Source: Solwaraspora sp. WMMD1047 (lineage in GTDB: Bacteria; Actinomycetota; Actinomycetes; Mycobacteriales; Micromonosporaceae). From it: 64,000 nucleotides of DNA. Below are positions 46,667-54,671 of this stretch, one piece after another. Numbering within the stretch: the first letter of the stretch is position 1; each line of letters starts with the position of its first letter. The stretch is from NCBI RefSeq assembly GCF_029626155.1, contig NZ_JARUBL010000001.1:7628816-7692815 (forward strand), in the 5' to 3' direction. A program made the position numbers and the translations under genes. The notes beneath the pieces were generated by a model, which saw only the letters and a program-made list of their open reading frames with translations, ran no database searches and had not been told where the DNA came from.

Positions 46667-47765
46667 GGTCCAACACTCCCTCCAGTAGGCGGATCTTGCT
46701 GTTCCGGCAGTGATTGGTCTCCGTACCATCCAGACGCCCGTGCTCGAAGTATCGGTTGGCCGCGTGCCCGCCCCCGCAGAAGCCGAAGTACGGGCAGCGC
46801 GCCCGGCACGCCTCGACGCCGGCCAGGAACTCCGCCACCCAGCCGCTGGCCGGGGCGGCCGCCAGGATCTGCGGCAGCGGCGTCTCCAGCACGTTCCCGC
46901 TGCTGAAGTCGCCGTAGACCGGATCGGTGAAACCGGCCAGTTCGGGTGAGAGCAGGACGACCGACCCGTCGTGGGCGATCGTCGGAATCGGGTCGAGTTG
47001 CCGCGGCAGCACCTGGTCCGCGGTGCCGGCCAGCACCGCCGAGGCGTACCGCAGCGACCATTCGACCTCGCGGACGTGAATGCTCGGGTCGGCGCGCCAG
47101 GCCGCGGTCAGCTCCGCCCAGAACGACCGGACGGCCTCGGCCGGATGCGCGTTGACCCGGGTGTTGACCCCTTCGGTCTCCTCGATGTTGATGCCCAGCA
47201 CGTCGCAGCCGAGCCCGAGGAAGTACTCGTACAGCTCCGCGGCGAGGCCCGGCGCCGGCCGGGAGACCACGCAGAGCGCCGAGAACGCCAGCCGGTGCCG
47301 GCGCAGGGCGGCCACCCCGTTGACTATCCGGTCGTACGACGGCCGCCCGCCCCGGGTCAGCCGGTCGCCGTTGCGCGCGGCCGGGCCGTCCACGCTGACG
47401 CTGACCCGGATCCGGTACGCGGCGAAGAACTCACACCACGCGTCGTCGATCAGGGTGGCGTTGGTCTGGATGTGGTGCTCGACCTCGGGGCCGAACGGCG
47501 CCAGCAGGGCGGCCAGGTGCTGCCGGCCGGCCGCGAGCGGCTCGCCGCCGTGCCAGACCACCGAGAACCGCCGGTCGGCGGCCCAGGCGTTCACCGGGCC
47601 GGCGACCGCCTCGGCCACCGGCACCGGCATCCGGTGGTCGGCGGCCCGCAGCGGAAGGTAGCAGTAGGCGCAGTCGAGGTTGCAGAGCGTGGTCGGTTGC
47701 ATGACCACATAGCTCGGAACCGTGGCGATGCCCCGCATTCCGGAAAACGTTTGCCGGCTGGCCAT
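46635..47765 (-). CDS. amcB: radical SAM/SPASM cyclophane-forming peptide maturase (AmcB-type)
   Basis: A 376-residue radical SAM enzyme. The [4Fe-4S] motif is C28-N-L-D-C32-A-Y-C35. The SAM-contact segment FSVVWHGGEPLAAG follows, and the C-terminal SPASM region has CRARCPYFGFCGGGHAANRY and a final NHC for auxiliary clusters. It should install aryl-to-carbon crosslinks in the precursor encoded directly downstream. GGAGGAG lies just before the ATG. It is on the same strand as purF-purM, 135 bp after purM, and may be co-transcribed or use a weak promoter there (TAGCCT near 47796). The related FxsB family is the main alternative identity. Confidence 0.85.
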   Translation of the reverse strand: MASRQTFSGMRGIATVPSYVVMQPTTLCNLDCAYCYLPLRAADHRMPVPVAEAVAGPVNAWAADRRFSVVWHGGEPLAAGRQHLAALLAPFGPEVEHHIQTNATLIDDAWCEFFAAYRIRVSVSVDGPAARNGDRLTRGGRPSYDRIVNGVAALRRHRLAFSALCVVSRPAPGLAAELYEYFLGLGCDVLGINIEETEGVNTRVNAHPAEAVRSFWAELTAAWRADPSIHVREVEWSLRYASAVLAGTADQVLPRQLDPIPTIAHDGSVVLLSPELAGFTDPVYGDFSSGNVLETPLPQILAAAPASGWVAEFLAGVEACRARCPYFGFCGGGHAANRYFEHGRLDGTETNHCRNSKIRLLEGVLDHARDHEPSAA

Positions 47766-47900
47766 CGGCTCCTCCTCCCACCCGCCACCTGCCCTCAGGC
47801 TAGGTCGCGCCGGCCACCCGGTGAAAGCCCTGACCAGCGCGCCCGGGCCGACAGTCGAGTCGAGGATCAGATGGGAGTCGGCTCCGTGCGGTTCCCGGAA

Positions 47901-49049
47901 TCAGCCGCGGGTGTGCTGACCGATCATCTGGACGGCGCCGGTGCCCTCGATGATCTCGCCCACCGGCCAGGCGTGCACCCCCCGGCCAGCGAGGAAGGCC
48001 AGTGACCGGTCCGCGTCCTCGGCGGAGACGATCGCGAACATCCCGACCCCCATGTTGAAGGTGGACTCCATCTCGGGGTCGTCGATCCGTCCCTTCGCCT
48101 GGACCAGGTCGAAGATCGGCTGCGGCTTCCAGCTCGCCCGGTCGACGATGGCGTCGACGTGCTCGGGCAGCACCCGGACCAGGTTGCCCGGAATCCCGCC
48201 GCCGGTGACGTGCGAGAACGCCCGGACGTCGGCCTCGGCCATCAGCTTCAGGCAGTCCTGGGCGTAGATCTTGGTCGGGGTCAGCAGCTCCTCGCCGAGG
48301 GTGCGTTGCCGGCCCAGGTCGTCGATGACCGTGTCCAGCCGCATCCGGCCCGCGCCCAGCAGCACGTGCCGGACCAGCGAGAACCCGTTGGAGTGCAGCC
48401 CGGACGAGCCCATGGCGATCACCACGTCGCCGACCTCGACCCGGTCCGGGCCGAGGATCTCGCTCTCCTCCACCACTCCCACGCCGGTGGCCGAGACGTC
48501 GTACTCGTCGGGGCGGAGCACCCCGGGGTGCTCGGCGGTCTCGCCGCCGAGCAGCGCGCAGCCGGCGTATCGGCAGCCGTCGGCGATGCCGGCGCCGATC
48601 TCCGCGACCTTGTCCGGCATCACCTCGCCGCAGGCGATGTAGTCGAGCAGGAAGAGCGGCTCGGCGCCGCAGGCGACCAGGTCGTCGGCGACCATGGCGA
48701 CCAGGTCGATGCCGACCGTGTCGTGGATGTCGAGCTGCTGGGCGATGACCAGCTTGGTGCCGACCCCGTCGGTCGAGGAGGCGAGGATCGGGTTCTTGTA
48801 CCTCTTGACGTCCAACCGGAACAAACCGGCGAACCCCCCGATGTCGCCCATGACCTCGGGCCGGGTGGTCTTCCGCACCTTCGACTTGAGCAGCTCCACG
48901 GCCCGCTCGCCGGCGTGGATGGAGACCCCGGCGTCCGCGTACGTCACCGTCCGCTTGCGGCCCGAGCGGCCGGTCCCGGCCGTCCAGGGCTGGCGATCGC
49001 CGCCAGTCGACCCGCTTCCCGTGCCATTGCGCTCAGTCACATGCGTCAC
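47901..49049 (-). CDS. purM: phosphoribosylformylglycinamidine cyclo-ligase (AIR synthetase)
   Basis: A 382-residue enzyme that closes the imidazole ring of FGAM to form AIR with ATP, the fifth step of purine synthesis. Conserved segments are VTYADAGVSIHAGERAVELL, ASSTDGVGTKLVIAQQL, LLGGETAEHPGVLRPDEYDV, MGSSGLHSNGFSLVRHVLL and ESTFNMGVGMFAIVS. A 33-residue Gly/Ser/Thr-rich N-terminal extension precedes the fold. GTG 49049 follows GGGGAGA. It is 102 bp downstream of purF on the same strand. Confidence 0.96.
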   Translation of the reverse strand: MTHVTERNGTGSGSTGGDRQPWTAGTGRSGRKRTVTYADAGVSIHAGERAVELLKSKVRKTTRPEVMGDIGGFAGLFRLDVKRYKNPILASSTDGVGTKLVIAQQLDIHDTVGIDLVAMVADDLVACGAEPLFLLDYIACGEVMPDKVAEIGAGIADGCRYAGCALLGGETAEHPGVLRPDEYDVSATGVGVVEESEILGPDRVEVGDVVIAMGSSGLHSNGFSLVRHVLLGAGRMRLDTVIDDLGRQRTLGEELLTPTKIYAQDCLKLMAEADVRAFSHVTGGGIPGNLVRVLPEHVDAIVDRASWKPQPIFDLVQAKGRIDDPEMESTFNMGVGMFAIVSAEDADRSLAFLAGRGVHAWPVGEIIEGTGAVQMIGQHTRG

Positions 49050-49151
49050 GGTTCTCCCCTTTTGCGTCTCGCGGCCGGGCCGCGTCGTTGGCCGTCGAGG
49101 GTGCTCGACCTGATACTCACCAGCCGAAGGCGTCCGACCTCCGGTGCGGCG

Positions 49152-50741
49152 CTACGGATGGCGTAGCGCCTCACCGCCGCCGTTGCTCGCGACAAGTGGT
49201 AGTTCGTCGCCGTCCGGTCCGAATCGACCGACCGCGACCTCGTGGTGGTCGCGCTCCGCGGGGTCCGGCGCCGGGTTCGCGACCCGGCGCCCCACCCCTT
49301 CGAGCACGTGCTTACCGATCAGGTTCCCGGCCGGCAACTCGATCGGGTACTCCCCGTCGAAGCAGGCCCGGCAGAGCCGCGTCTTCGGCTGCTCGCTCGC
49401 CGCGATGAGCCCGGCGAGCGAGACGTAGCCAAGCGTATCGGCTCCGATCGATCTCCGGATCCCCTCGTTGTCGAGTCCGTTGGCGAGCAGTTCCGCCCGG
49501 GTGGCGAAGTCGATGCCGTAGAAGCACGGCCAGTTGACCGGCGGCGACGAGATGCGGACGTGCACCTCCAACGCGCCGGCCTCCCGGAGCATCCGGACGA
49601 TCGCCCGCTGCGTGTTGCCGCGCACGATCGAGTCGTCCACCACGACCAGCCGCTTGCCGCGCACGTTCTGCCGCAGCGGGTTGAGCTTGAGCCGGATGCC
49701 CAGTTGGCGCAGGGTCTGGGACGGTTGGATGAAGGTCCGCCCGACGTACGGGTTCTTCATCAGGCCAGCACCGTAGGTGATGCCGGACGCCTCCGCGTAC
49801 CCGATGGCGGCGGGGGTGCCCGACTCCGGCACCGGGATCACCAGATCGGCCTCGACAGGGTGTTCCTTGGCGAGCTGCCGTCCGATCTGGACCCGGGCCG
49901 CGTGGATGTTCCGCCCCGCGATTGTCGCGTCGGGGCGGGCGATGTAGACGTACTCGAAGAGGCAGCCCTTCGGCTCCGGGGCGGCGAAGCGCGCCGACCG
50001 TAGCCCGTGTTCGTCCACGGCGATCAGCTCACCGGGCTCCACCTCGCGCACCACGCTCGCCCCGACGATGTCGAGGGCGGCCGTCTCGCTCGCCACCACC
50101 CAGCCCCGCTCCAGCAGCCGGCCGAGGACCAGCGGGCGGACACCGTGTGGGTCGCGGGCGGCGTACAGGGTCGTCTCGTCCATGAAGACGAAACTGAAGG
50201 CGCCGCGCAGCTGCGGCAGCACCTCCAGCGCCGCCGCCTCGACCGAGAGGTCGGGGCGGCTGGCGAGCAACGTCGTCACCAGGGCGGTGTCGGACGTCGA
50301 GCCGTCCGGGTCCATGCCGCGCCGGGCGATCTCCCCGACCAGTTCGGGGGTGTTGACCAGGTTGCCGTTGTGGGCCAGCGCGATCGTCGTACCGGCGCTG
50401 GTGGCCCGGATCGTCGGCTGGGCGTTCTCCCAGGTCGAGCCGCCGGTGGTCGAGTAACGGGTGTGCCCGATCGCCAGGTGGCCGCGCAGGCTCGCCAGGG
50501 TCGGCTCGTCGAAGACCTGGGCGACCAGGCCGAGGTCCTTGTAGACCACCACGCCCGAACCGTCGCTGACCGCGATCCCGGCCGCCTCCTGGCCCCGGTG
50601 CTGCAGGGCGTAGAGCCCGAAGTAGGTAAGTTTGGCCACCTCTTCGCCCGGTGCCCAGACCCCGAAGACTCCGCACGCGTCCTGCGGGCCGGGCCGTTGG
50701 GGGTCCAGATCGTTGCTCAACCGGCCGTCGCCTCGGGGCAC
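49152..50741 (-). CDS. purF: amidophosphoribosyltransferase
   Basis: A 529-residue enzyme catalysing the first committed step of purine synthesis, PRPP plus glutamine to phosphoribosylamine. The N-terminal 22 residues are a propeptide; processing should expose Cys23 in DACGVFGVWAP as the glutaminase nucleophile. PRPP-binding motif is RLVVVDDSIVRGNTQRAIVR. Conserved cysteines near YGIDF and RACFDGEYPIELP are those of the Fe-S-containing Bacillus-type enzyme. GTG 50741 is preceded by GAGGGAG. A dyad lies about 90 bp upstream, in the 146-bp gap after the sterol-carrier-type gene. Confidence 0.96.
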   Translation of the reverse strand: MPRGDGRLSNDLDPQRPGPQDACGVFGVWAPGEEVAKLTYFGLYALQHRGQEAAGIAVSDGSGVVVYKDLGLVAQVFDEPTLASLRGHLAIGHTRYSTTGGSTWENAQPTIRATSAGTTIALAHNGNLVNTPELVGEIARRGMDPDGSTSDTALVTTLLASRPDLSVEAAALEVLPQLRGAFSFVFMDETTLYAARDPHGVRPLVLGRLLERGWVVASETAALDIVGASVVREVEPGELIAVDEHGLRSARFAAPEPKGCLFEYVYIARPDATIAGRNIHAARVQIGRQLAKEHPVEADLVIPVPESGTPAAIGYAEASGITYGAGLMKNPYVGRTFIQPSQTLRQLGIRLKLNPLRQNVRGKRLVVVDDSIVRGNTQRAIVRMLREAGALEVHVRISSPPVNWPCFYGIDFATRAELLANGLDNEGIRRSIGADTLGYVSLAGLIAASEQPKTRLCRACFDGEYPIELPAGNLIGKHVLEGVGRRVANPAPDPAERDHHEVAVGRFGPDGDELPLVASNGGGEALRHP

Positions 50742-50825
50742 CTGCCGCTCCCTCTTGCTGATCCGCTCGGACCCGCCTGCCGTGGCATTGCGGAACTTCC
50801 GTCGCCGAACAGTGTACGCGAGTCC

Positions 50826-50848
50826 AAGGCGATACAGAGAGTCGCCTT
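50826..50848 (-). promoter_or_regulatory. dyad in the purF upstream region
   Basis: AAGGCGA (50826-50832) and TCGCCTT (50842-50848) form a 7-bp inverted repeat with a 9-base spacer, 85 bp before the purF start. Next to it, at about 50865-50885, is a locally AT-rich segment with CGTATACG. Either may be a regulator site or the end of the upstream transcript. Confidence 0.35.
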
Positions 50849-50887
50849 TCGAGTGCTTAGAGTGATTACGTATACGGTATTTCGTGT

Positions 50888-51241
50888 TTAGAAGGGAAGA
50901 TAAGGGGATAAATCAGCCCGGGTGCCACTGGTGCGGATTCGGCCGTCCGATACCGCTTCGGCCCAGTCCACCCGGCCGGTGGCCAGCCGCAACCAGGTGA
51001 TCGGGTCGGTCTCCACCACGTTCGGCGGGGTACCCCGGGTGTGCCGGGGCCCGGCGCAGCACTGAATCGCACCGTAAGGTGGAACCCGAACTTCCACCGA
51101 TCGGCCGGGCGCCCGCCCGGCCAACTCCATCAGCAGAGCCCGGACCGCGTCCCGCAGAAACTCCCGCTGCGGAGTGAGCCCGGCGTCGATCGCCGCTAAC
51201 GCGCTGGCGACCGCCGGGGACTTATTGTGCGGAGAGGACAC
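50888..51241 (-). CDS. sterol-carrier-family protein
   Basis: A 117-residue SCP2-like protein. It contains RSVEVRVPPYGAIQCCAGPR, HTRGTPPNVVETDPITWLRL and a C-terminal RIRTSGTRADLSPYLP. This pattern is conserved in actinomycetes next to purF. The fold binds a lipid-like ligand, but no function has been shown as far as I know. GTG at 51241 gives the family length. It is upstream of purF on the same strand and divergent from the large membrane protein gene. Confidence 0.85.
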   Translation of the reverse strand: MSSPHNKSPAVASALAAIDAGLTPQREFLRDAVRALLMELAGRAPGRSVEVRVPPYGAIQCCAGPRHTRGTPPNVVETDPITWLRLATGRVDWAEAVSDGRIRTSGTRADLSPYLPF

Positions 51242-51398
51242 GACGGGACGATACGACCTGCGGTTCGGGCATCTCGCGCTGCCCCTGGGTCGCGCTCATC
51301 CGCCCAGACAAGGCATAGTGGCCGTCGGTGTACTCATGCGGGGTCGATCCCGGCCGGAAGGCGTAGGCCGGAGGAGTTGGAACCGGAAGGCGGTGGAC

Positions 51399-53822
51399 GT
51401 GACAACACACCGACGAGCCTGGATACAGCGGGCCGGTGTGGTCGTGGCGCTGGCAGCCAGCGCCCTGCTCGCCCCCCTCGCCCAACCAGCCGCCGCCGAG
51501 GACCCGACGGTACAGATCACCGAACTGTCGAACGGCTCGCTACGCAGCGGCGAGAAGGCCACGCTCCGGTTCACCGTCCTGAACAACAACCCGATCCTCA
51601 CGCCGTTCAGCATCAGCGTCGAGGTCTTCGACGGGCTCTCCTGTTCGGGCAACTGCAACATCCCCGCCAACCCGATCAACCCGGGTGAGACCGTCACCTT
51701 CACCGCCACCCTGACCGCCGGCAACCTCAACCCCGGCCAGAGCCGCAACGGGCAGGTCCGGGTCAGCGCCCAGGCCGGTGGCGACCAGGACAGCGACGCC
51801 CGCAACATGACCGTCCGCGGCCCGGAACAGCAGCAGCAGGTGCAGACCGTCGCCGAGGTGTCCGGCAAGGTCACCGACGAGGCCACCGGCGAACCCATCG
51901 CCGGCGCGACCGTCGCCCTGCTCGACTCCCAGCGCCGCTCGCTCAGCACCGAGACCAACAGCAGCGGCAACTACCGGTTCACCGGTTCCGCCGACCGGGT
52001 GATCACACCCGGCCAGATCGAGCTCGGCGCCAAGAAGGGCGACAGCACCAAGACTCTGACGATCAACGCCAGCGCCGGTCAGCGGATCACCAACCAGCGG
52101 ATCGTGCTCGCGCTGCAGGCCGAGCCGACCGCCACCCCGTCCGCCACCCCGGACGCCACCGAGGAGGCGCTTCCCGAGGAGACGGCGGAGGGCGCGACCG
52201 GGGCACCGCAGGAGGTCCAGCAGGCCGCGAGCGAGGATTCCGGCTCCGGGCTCGGATCGTGGTTGCTGATCCTGGTCGGTGGCCTGCTGGTCGCCCTCGG
52301 CGTCGGCGCCATCGTGCTGCTCTGGATGCGGCGCAAGGAGAACGAGAACGACGAGGATCCGGACGGCGCCGCGGCCGCCGGACGGCCGCGCTCGGCCGCC
52401 CCGGGCAGCCAGGGTGTCTTCCACGGCGCCGACGATCCGACCCGGATCACCAACCGCGCCGGGGCCGGCGCCGACGCCACGATGGTGCACAACCCCGGCC
52501 TGGCCGACGCCCCGACGATGATGCACAGCCGGCCGCTCGTCGACGACGAGTTCCCCGACCCGTACGGCGCTCCGCTGCCCGCTCCGTCGCCGGCCGGTCC
52601 CCGGGCGCCCGGCTACGGCGGTGGACCGCAGGGCGGCTGGGACGGCGACGACGGCTACGGGCGCGGCGGCCCACCCACCCAGCTCGGCTACGGCGCCGCC
52701 CCGAGCGGCGGCTACGGCAACGCCCCCTCCTCCGGCAGTGGCTACGGCGAACCACCAGCCGGCCGGGCCGGCGGCTACGGCAATGCACCCTCCTCTGGCA
52801 GCGGGTATGGCAACGCCCCCTCCTCCGGCGGCGGCTACGGCAACGCACCCTCCTCCGGCAGCGGCTACGGCGAACCACCGGCCGGCCGGGCCGGCGGCTA
52901 CGGCAACGCACCCTCGTCAGGCAGCGGCTACGGCAACGCACCCTCCTCGGGCAGCGGCTACGGCAACGCACCCTCCTCGGGCAGCGGCTACGGCAACGCA
53001 CCCTCCTCGGGCAGCGGCTACGGCAACGCGCCGGCTTCCGGCGGCGGCTACGGCGGGCCGGCCGGCGGTGGAACCTACGGCGCGGGTGGTCGAGGCGACG
53101 AGCCGTACGGCGGCGAGCGTGGCTACGGCGGACCGTCCGCCCCGGCCGGCGGTCCGGACTACCCGGCAGCCGGCGGCGGTGGCTACGGCGCCGAGCGGTA
53201 CGACGAGCCGACCGGCCGGTACAACGGGAGGGGTGCCGCCGGCGGCGACTACCCGCCGCCAGCGGCCGGCCCGGCAGCCGACCCCTACGAGCCGACCTCC
53301 TACGGCCAGCCCGGTCCGGCCCGGGGTCGCGGTTCCGACCAGCCGTACCCGCCCGAGCAGCGGTACGGCCAGGAGCCGGGTTACGGCGGCGCCCAGGGCG
53401 GCGGCTACGACCAGGGCGGCGGCTACGGCGGTGGCCGGGGCTATGACGGACCGAGCGCCGGCGGCGGGTACGAGGCCGGCCAGCGCCCCGGCTACGACTC
53501 CGGTGGCGGCTACGACCAGCCCGGCTACGGCGGCGGGTACGACCAGAGCCGTGGCGGCTACCAGTCGGGTGCCGCCGGCGGCGGCTACGACGAGCCGAGC
53601 GCGGGCGGCGGGTACGAACCCCGCCGCGGCTACGACGACCAGGCCGGCGGGTACGACCGGCCGGCGCCGCGCGGCGGCGACGGCTACGACAGCCGCGGCT
53701 ACGGCGACGGCCAGCAGGGCTACTACGACGAGTCGGCCCAGGGCGGGCATGGCCGGTCGGCACCACCGCCCCCGGCCGCCGGCCGCTCCGAACGCCGCTC
53801 CCTCGACTGGCTGGACGACTGA
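51399..53822 (+). CDS. single-pass membrane protein with CarboxypepD-regulatory domain and giant Gly/Tyr-rich cytoplasmic tail
   Basis: An 807-residue protein. A signal peptide (VVVALAASALLAPLAQPAAA) is followed by an Ig-like domain (about 30-150; ELSNGSLRSGEKATLRFTVL), then a carboxypeptidase-regulatory-like beta-sandwich (about 155-240; VSGKVTDEATGEPIAGATVA). An acidic Thr/Glu stretch and one membrane helix (LGSWLLILVGGLLVALGVGA, about 286-307) follow, then basic RRK. The remaining 500 residues should be cytoplasmic and low complexity: GYGNAPSSGS-type repeats, then GGGYDQ/GYGG repeats, ending RRSLDWLDD. GTG 51399 is chosen because GGAAGG is 8 bases upstream; GTG 51393 is too close. The outer part resembles surface adhesins. 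The tail resembles phase-separating Gly/Tyr sequences. No enzyme motif. Confidence 0.8.
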   Translation: MTTHRRAWIQRAGVVVALAASALLAPLAQPAAAEDPTVQITELSNGSLRSGEKATLRFTVLNNNPILTPFSISVEVFDGLSCSGNCNIPANPINPGETVTFTATLTAGNLNPGQSRNGQVRVSAQAGGDQDSDARNMTVRGPEQQQQVQTVAEVSGKVTDEATGEPIAGATVALLDSQRRSLSTETNSSGNYRFTGSADRVITPGQIELGAKKGDSTKTLTINASAGQRITNQRIVLALQAEPTATPSATPDATEEALPEETAEGATGAPQEVQQAASEDSGSGLGSWLLILVGGLLVALGVGAIVLLWMRRKENENDEDPDGAAAAGRPRSAAPGSQGVFHGADDPTRITNRAGAGADATMVHNPGLADAPTMMHSRPLVDDEFPDPYGAPLPAPSPAGPRAPGYGGGPQGGWDGDDGYGRGGPPTQLGYGAAPSGGYGNAPSSGSGYGEPPAGRAGGYGNAPSSGSGYGNAPSSGGGYGNAPSSGSGYGEPPAGRAGGYGNAPSSGSGYGNAPSSGSGYGNAPSSGSGYGNAPSSGSGYGNAPASGGGYGGPAGGGTYGAGGRGDEPYGGERGYGGPSAPAGGPDYPAAGGGGYGAERYDEPTGRYNGRGAAGGDYPPPAAGPAADPYEPTSYGQPGPARGRGSDQPYPPEQRYGQEPGYGGAQGGGYDQGGGYGGGRGYDGPSAGGGYEAGQRPGYDSGGGYDQPGYGGGYDQSRGGYQSGAAGGGYDEPSAGGGYEPRRGYDDQAGGYDRPAPRGGDGYDSRGYGDGQQGYYDESAQGGHGRSAPPPPAAGRSERRSLDWLDD
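52711..53040 (+). repeat. 30-bp coding tandem repeat array, about 11 units
   Basis: Eleven 30-bp units encode GGYGNAPSSG or GGYGEPPAGR-type decapeptides. The four units at about 52925-53030 are almost identical (core GGCTACGGCAACGCACCCTC), while outer units have diverged. This indicates recent unit copying within the gene. Confidence 0.9.
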
Positions 53823-53938
53823 CCCGGCCGCGACTGACACTGCCGGCCAGGTCACCACTACCGCGACAGTTACCCAGTCCCACCTCGGCGGGCCTTGCCC
53901 AGTAATCCCGGACCTCTCGCGTATTACGTATCATTGGT

Positions 53939-53959
53939 GACACCTACCACGGAGGTGTC
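53939..53959 (+). promoter_or_regulatory. dyad covering the vapB ribosome-binding site
   Basis: GACACCT-ACCACGG-AGGTGTC is a perfect 7-bp inverted repeat. The second arm contains the AGGTG ribosome site, 3-9 bases before the GTG. It may be the operator for the antitoxin complex or a translation-limiting hairpin. Confidence 0.5.
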
Positions 53960-53962
53960 GCT

Positions 53963-54202
53963 GTGAAGCTCAACAGCAAGGGTCAGGTCACCATCCCAGC
54001 GGCGCTGCGAGCCAAACACGGACTCCACGAGGGCGACGATGTCGAAGTGATCGAAGAAGGCGGCGCGCTGCGGATTGTGCGCACCCAGGGCGCGGAAACC
54101 CGCGGCCAGCGACTGGTCCGGCACATGCGCGGCAGAGGCACCGCTCGCGAGACGGCTGGCATGTCCACCGACGAGCTGATGGAGTTGCTGCGTGGCGAGT
54201 GA
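53963..54202 (+). CDS. vapB: AbrB/MazE-type antitoxin (VapB-like)
   Basis: A 79-residue protein. The N-terminal swapped-hairpin DNA-binding motif is KLNSKGQVTIPAALRAKHGL with GDDVEVIEEGGALRIV. The C-terminal third (GRGTARETAGMSTDELMELL) is the flexible toxin-neutralising arm. It starts at GTG behind GGAGGTG and overlaps the PIN toxin gene by 11 bp. As in similar pairs it should repress its own promoter together with the toxin. Confidence 0.88.
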   Translation: MKLNSKGQVTIPAALRAKHGLHEGDDVEVIEEGGALRIVRTQGAETRGQRLVRHMRGRGTARETAGMSTDELMELLRGE

Positions 54203-54656
54203 TCGGGTTCGAGCAATCTCGACTCGTAGGCCTGACGCCATCACGACCCTCGTCGACTCGAACGTCCTCCTGGACATCTTCACCGAGGACCCCAACTGGT
54301 CAACCTGGTCGGCTGACGCCCTCGGCGCGGCCAGGGACGCGGGCGAGCTCGTCATCAATCCGATCGTGTACGCCGAGATATCTGTCCGTTTCGATGGAAT
54401 CGAAGAACTCGATGAGGCAATCCCCGCTGCGGACTTCCTACGCGAAGAGCTGCCGTATGCGGCAGGTTTCCTCGCCGGCAAGGCCTACAGCACATACCGA
54501 GCCAGGGGTGGCACCAAGCGGTCCCCCATCGCGGACTTCTACATCGGCGCACACGCGGCTATCTGTGGTTATGAGCTTCTTACCAGGGATGCCACGCGCT
54601 ACCGCTCGTACTTCCCCAAGCTCACCCTGGTCACGCCGGCTCGATCCGAAAGCTGA
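54192..54656 (+). CDS. vapC: PIN-domain ribonuclease toxin (VapC-like)
   Basis: A 154-residue PIN domain. The acidic metal-binding residues appear in ITTLVDSNVLLDIF (Asp), INPIVYAEIS (Glu) and SPIADFYIGAHA (Asp), and the C-terminal LLTRDATRYRSYFPKL is the usual closing motif. Such toxins cut specific tRNA or rRNA sites. The start is probably the GTG at 54192 inside the antitoxin gene, so translation is coupled. Codon use here is less strictly GC-ending than in neighbours, consistent with acquisition by transfer. Confidence 0.9.
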   Translation: MASDRVRAISTRRPDAITTLVDSNVLLDIFTEDPNWSTWSADALGAARDAGELVINPIVYAEISVRFDGIEELDEAIPAADFLREELPYAAGFLAGKAYSTYRARGGTKRSPIADFYIGAHAAICGYELLTRDATRYRSYFPKLTLVTPARSES

Positions 54657-54671
54657 CCCGGGGGCGCGGGT

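Noticed and set aside
46433..46729. A longer start (46729) for the RiPP precursor
   Set aside because: It would add 21 Arg/Trp-rich residues encoded within the enzyme's SPASM region. The internal ATG at 46666 has a strong ribosome site.
52711..53040. Regular 30-bp repeats resembling a CRISPR array
   Set aside because: There are no unique spacers: the units are contiguous, keep one reading frame and encode a Gly/Tyr/Pro/Ser decapeptide inside a long gene.
52447..53943. Long open frames opposite to and out of frame with the Gly/Tyr-rich gene
   Set aside because: They arise because GC-rich repeats lack stop codons in several frames. Their products are Arg/Ala/Thr-rich nonsense without domains.
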